Source: Phoronis australis (taxonomy: Eukaryota > Phoronida > Phoronidae). From it: a stretch of 64,000 nt of DNA. The stretch spans positions 145,513-209,512 of the forward strand of contig NMRA01000557.1 of NCBI GenBank assembly GCA_002633005.1, given 5' to 3'. This document shows positions 62,258-64,000 of the stretch, in pieces (the first letter of the stretch is position 1; every line of letters starts with the position of its first letter). The notes below the pieces were generated by a model. The model did not search any database, had not been told where the DNA came from, and worked only from the letters and a program-made list of their open reading frames with translations. The position numbers were made by a program, and so were the translations under genes.

Positions 62258-63469
62258 CTGAAAAGTGTATATAAATATATGTACGCCTCATAGTATAGCC
62301 ATGCATTACGGGTCGTATGGAGTGGTGGAAAAACTAATTTTCCGTATTTAATAATCATTCAATACTGATTTTCCGTATTTAGAATACGTTGAATACGGAT
62401 GCCTTCTTTTTCGCCAAAATAACCTCGCAGGTAGAAACATGATTGTATATATAGCATTGCTTCAGGTTTAGCTCCGTGCGCAAAATTTTAACACGTCAAC
62501 ACTATGATATGCGTTTTTAAAACTAAAGAGTAAAATGAAATAAAACAAATATTGTTTACAACTTCTTAATTTACTGTGAAGTTTTGTACCTGAACAGAAC
62601 ACTTAATAAATCACAAGAAGTATCGAAATTGTCACAATATTTTTGGAATTAGGAAAGCTATAAACATGACCAATTGATGGACTACACCAGACGAGGTTTT
62701 TCTACGGTAAAATATGAGTCAATTTTAAATTTGTTCACAAAACAATCAAAATATGTTGAGCCCAAAAGCAAAACTACCTAAAATTTATAAGGCCGCTCGC
62801 AAAGAGAATTTTTAAGAAGCGTCTGAACGTGCATCAGCCAGCATCAGGAGTTAGCCCCGAGGGTGATAATTCTGCAAAATCCACGAGGGCTCTAGATAAG
62901 GGGGATAACGACTGAGAACATGAAATAATCTATTTATACCACATACTGAACGAGAAACATTGCAATGAATCGATCTACCTTTCTCGACTCCCCTCGGCTG
63001 TGTAACTACTTTCTATATCAGAGGCCCGGGGTTGGAGGTCGTGACCTTCTAAGAAAAGCCGAGCTATTTTTGTCAAATAATGCTTTTACTCAAAACGAAT
63101 TGAAGAATAAAACAAAATAGAAATAAAGTGAATCTATAATATGAGGTTTAGCAACTATTATAGCTTACTACACGTTTTATCACGCTAAGCTTCGACCACG
63201 AAAATATCGTCTGCTAATGTAGGTTAACACTAGTGACTATAATGCTCACATCAAAGGATCCCGACGACACGACACCCACATTCAAATTGGAGATCGGTGA
63301 TTTACAAGTGAGAGAACACGAGAGAAAATTTCACTGAATTAAAATATCGTTTTTGTGGAAATTATGCGTCTTATTTTTCATAGCAAAGAAATGTCGGTGC
63401 AATGCCCTTTGCTGAAGATGTGATTGTGGCGCGTGCTCATTTAGGTACTATATTTTCACGTTCGATGCC

Positions 63470-63550
63470 GTCAGCCGCTGAGTGGTGTAGTGGTTAAGTC
63501 GGAGACTCGAAGCTCTTGAGGCCCGGGTTCGAAACCGGCCTCGGTTTCCC
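63470..63550 (+). repeat. tRNA-like segment (SINE head or tRNA pseudogene)
   Basis: GTGTAGTGGTTAAG (A-box-like D arm) and CCCGGGTTCGAAACCGG (a good T arm with the B-box GGTTCGAAACC) are spaced like a tRNA. The acceptor stem (around GCCGCTGAG / CCTCGGT) pairs poorly and the anticodon loop is unclear. Confidence 0.45.
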
Positions 63551-64000
63551 GCCTAAATGTTATCTCACTAGTGAGATAACTTTATGGGTTATTACACGGT
63601 TGCATCTGCCATTCGAGGCTAATGTTGTTGTTTAAATGTACTTAATTGCGATTTTCGGAAGTTTGAAACCATCAAAATAGCTAGTGCGCTACAGAAATTA
63701 TCGTGTTGGTGATTTCTTTTAGACTGGAGAAAGACCTAGCCGCTGTACACGTATCTCATACAAACTGGTGGATATGAAAACCGCAAACTGGAATCCACAT
63801 CTGCAGAATCAAAAGAAATGCTCGAAATTTTTGACGCTACGTTAGTGTATATTGGACGTGACTCTCATACAGTATATCGCCAGAATCGCTAGTGAAGGGC
63901 GCACTTAACAGGTCGTGAAGTCCACCAGCACCGGTCAATGTTGCATGCGGTACATGTACCTTACCACAATCAATGTTTGTGGGCATCAACGTTTATAATT

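Larger units (their letters stand above)
61780..63990. repeat. Duplicated block shared with 52640-53960
   Basis: The two blocks share, in the same order and orientation, the 3' flank (GTTACGGGAATTGCAC vs GTTACAGGAGTTGCAC), the PAN exon, and a far upstream segment (GCACTACAGAAATT vs GCGCTACAGAAATT; GGAATCCACATTAGCAGAAT vs GGAATCCACATCTGCAGAAT). They differ by insertions. This is a tandem gene duplication. Confidence 0.85.

Noticed and set aside
1-64000. CRISPR arrays, bacterial operons, rRNA genes
   Set aside because: None seen. The direct repeats present are microsatellites, minisatellites or transposon arms, and gene structure is eukaryotic.

Overview
The window is animal (metazoan) nuclear DNA. 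Its genes are split by many GT-AG introns, coding exons are short, the introns and spacers are full of decayed transposons and microsatellites, and the composition is AT-rich. The gene families present (RNF123/KPC1, BTB-BACK-Kelch, PAN/Apple-like), the non-LTR element and the frequent ACATGTACATGTA strings suggest a marine invertebrate. A cnidarian or another early-branching invertebrate is my guess, not something I can prove. Single N bases at 7206, 23700, 56885 and 61615 mark assembly joins or unresolved bases.

Region 1 (1-22.3 kb, minus strand) is the N-terminal half of an RNF123 (KPC1) E3 ubiquitin ligase gene. I could chain 20 exons, from an ATG at 22314 to a donor at position 58. All intron phases agree and the exons sum to 2034 nt (678 codons). 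The RING half lies beyond the left edge. One intron (4128-4908) has the hallmarks of a U12-type AT-AC intron. The introns carry a hAT-like element (6536-7956), a piggyBac-like MITE (10860-11449), an ordered 'GTAGTGTACGTACCCC' box array (17.7-18.6 kb) and two long foldback elements just behind exon 1 (20417-21077 and 21255-22181).

Region 2 (22.3-26.9 kb) is an intergenic spacer between divergent genes. It contains foldback and MITE repeats, including an 839-bp element at 25672-26510.

Region 3 (26.93-40.6 kb, plus strand) is a BTB-BTB-BACK-Kelch gene of unusual architecture. Its two BTB domains have the same exon structure, including middle exons of exactly 85 bp each, so the second looks like an exon-level tandem duplication. 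A 5'-truncated, broken I/Jockey-like LINE (27.62-30.70 kb) sits in intron 1 and a decayed DDE_Tnp_4 transposase fragment lies antisense in a late intron. The last two exons, which give a Tyr/Asp/Glu-rich tail, are inferred from phase compatibility.

Region 4 (40.6-52.5 kb) has no gene I can support. It holds repeat copies, a tRNA-like SINE remnant and a degenerate ~0.5-kb tandem repeat.

Region 5 (52.5-64 kb) has two paralogous minus-strand terminal exons of a PAN/Apple-like secreted protein (52816-53144 and 62019-62257) inside a larger duplicated block. One paralogue has lost its stop codon and gained a hydrophobic tail. A third short secreted PAN-like ORF lies at 55254-55562. A near-identical 1.1-kb direct duplication meets at an N (55785-57990) and may be an assembly artefact. 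There is also a long GAT microsatellite at 61.43-61.74 kb.

Homology statements come from memory of the families. No search was run.
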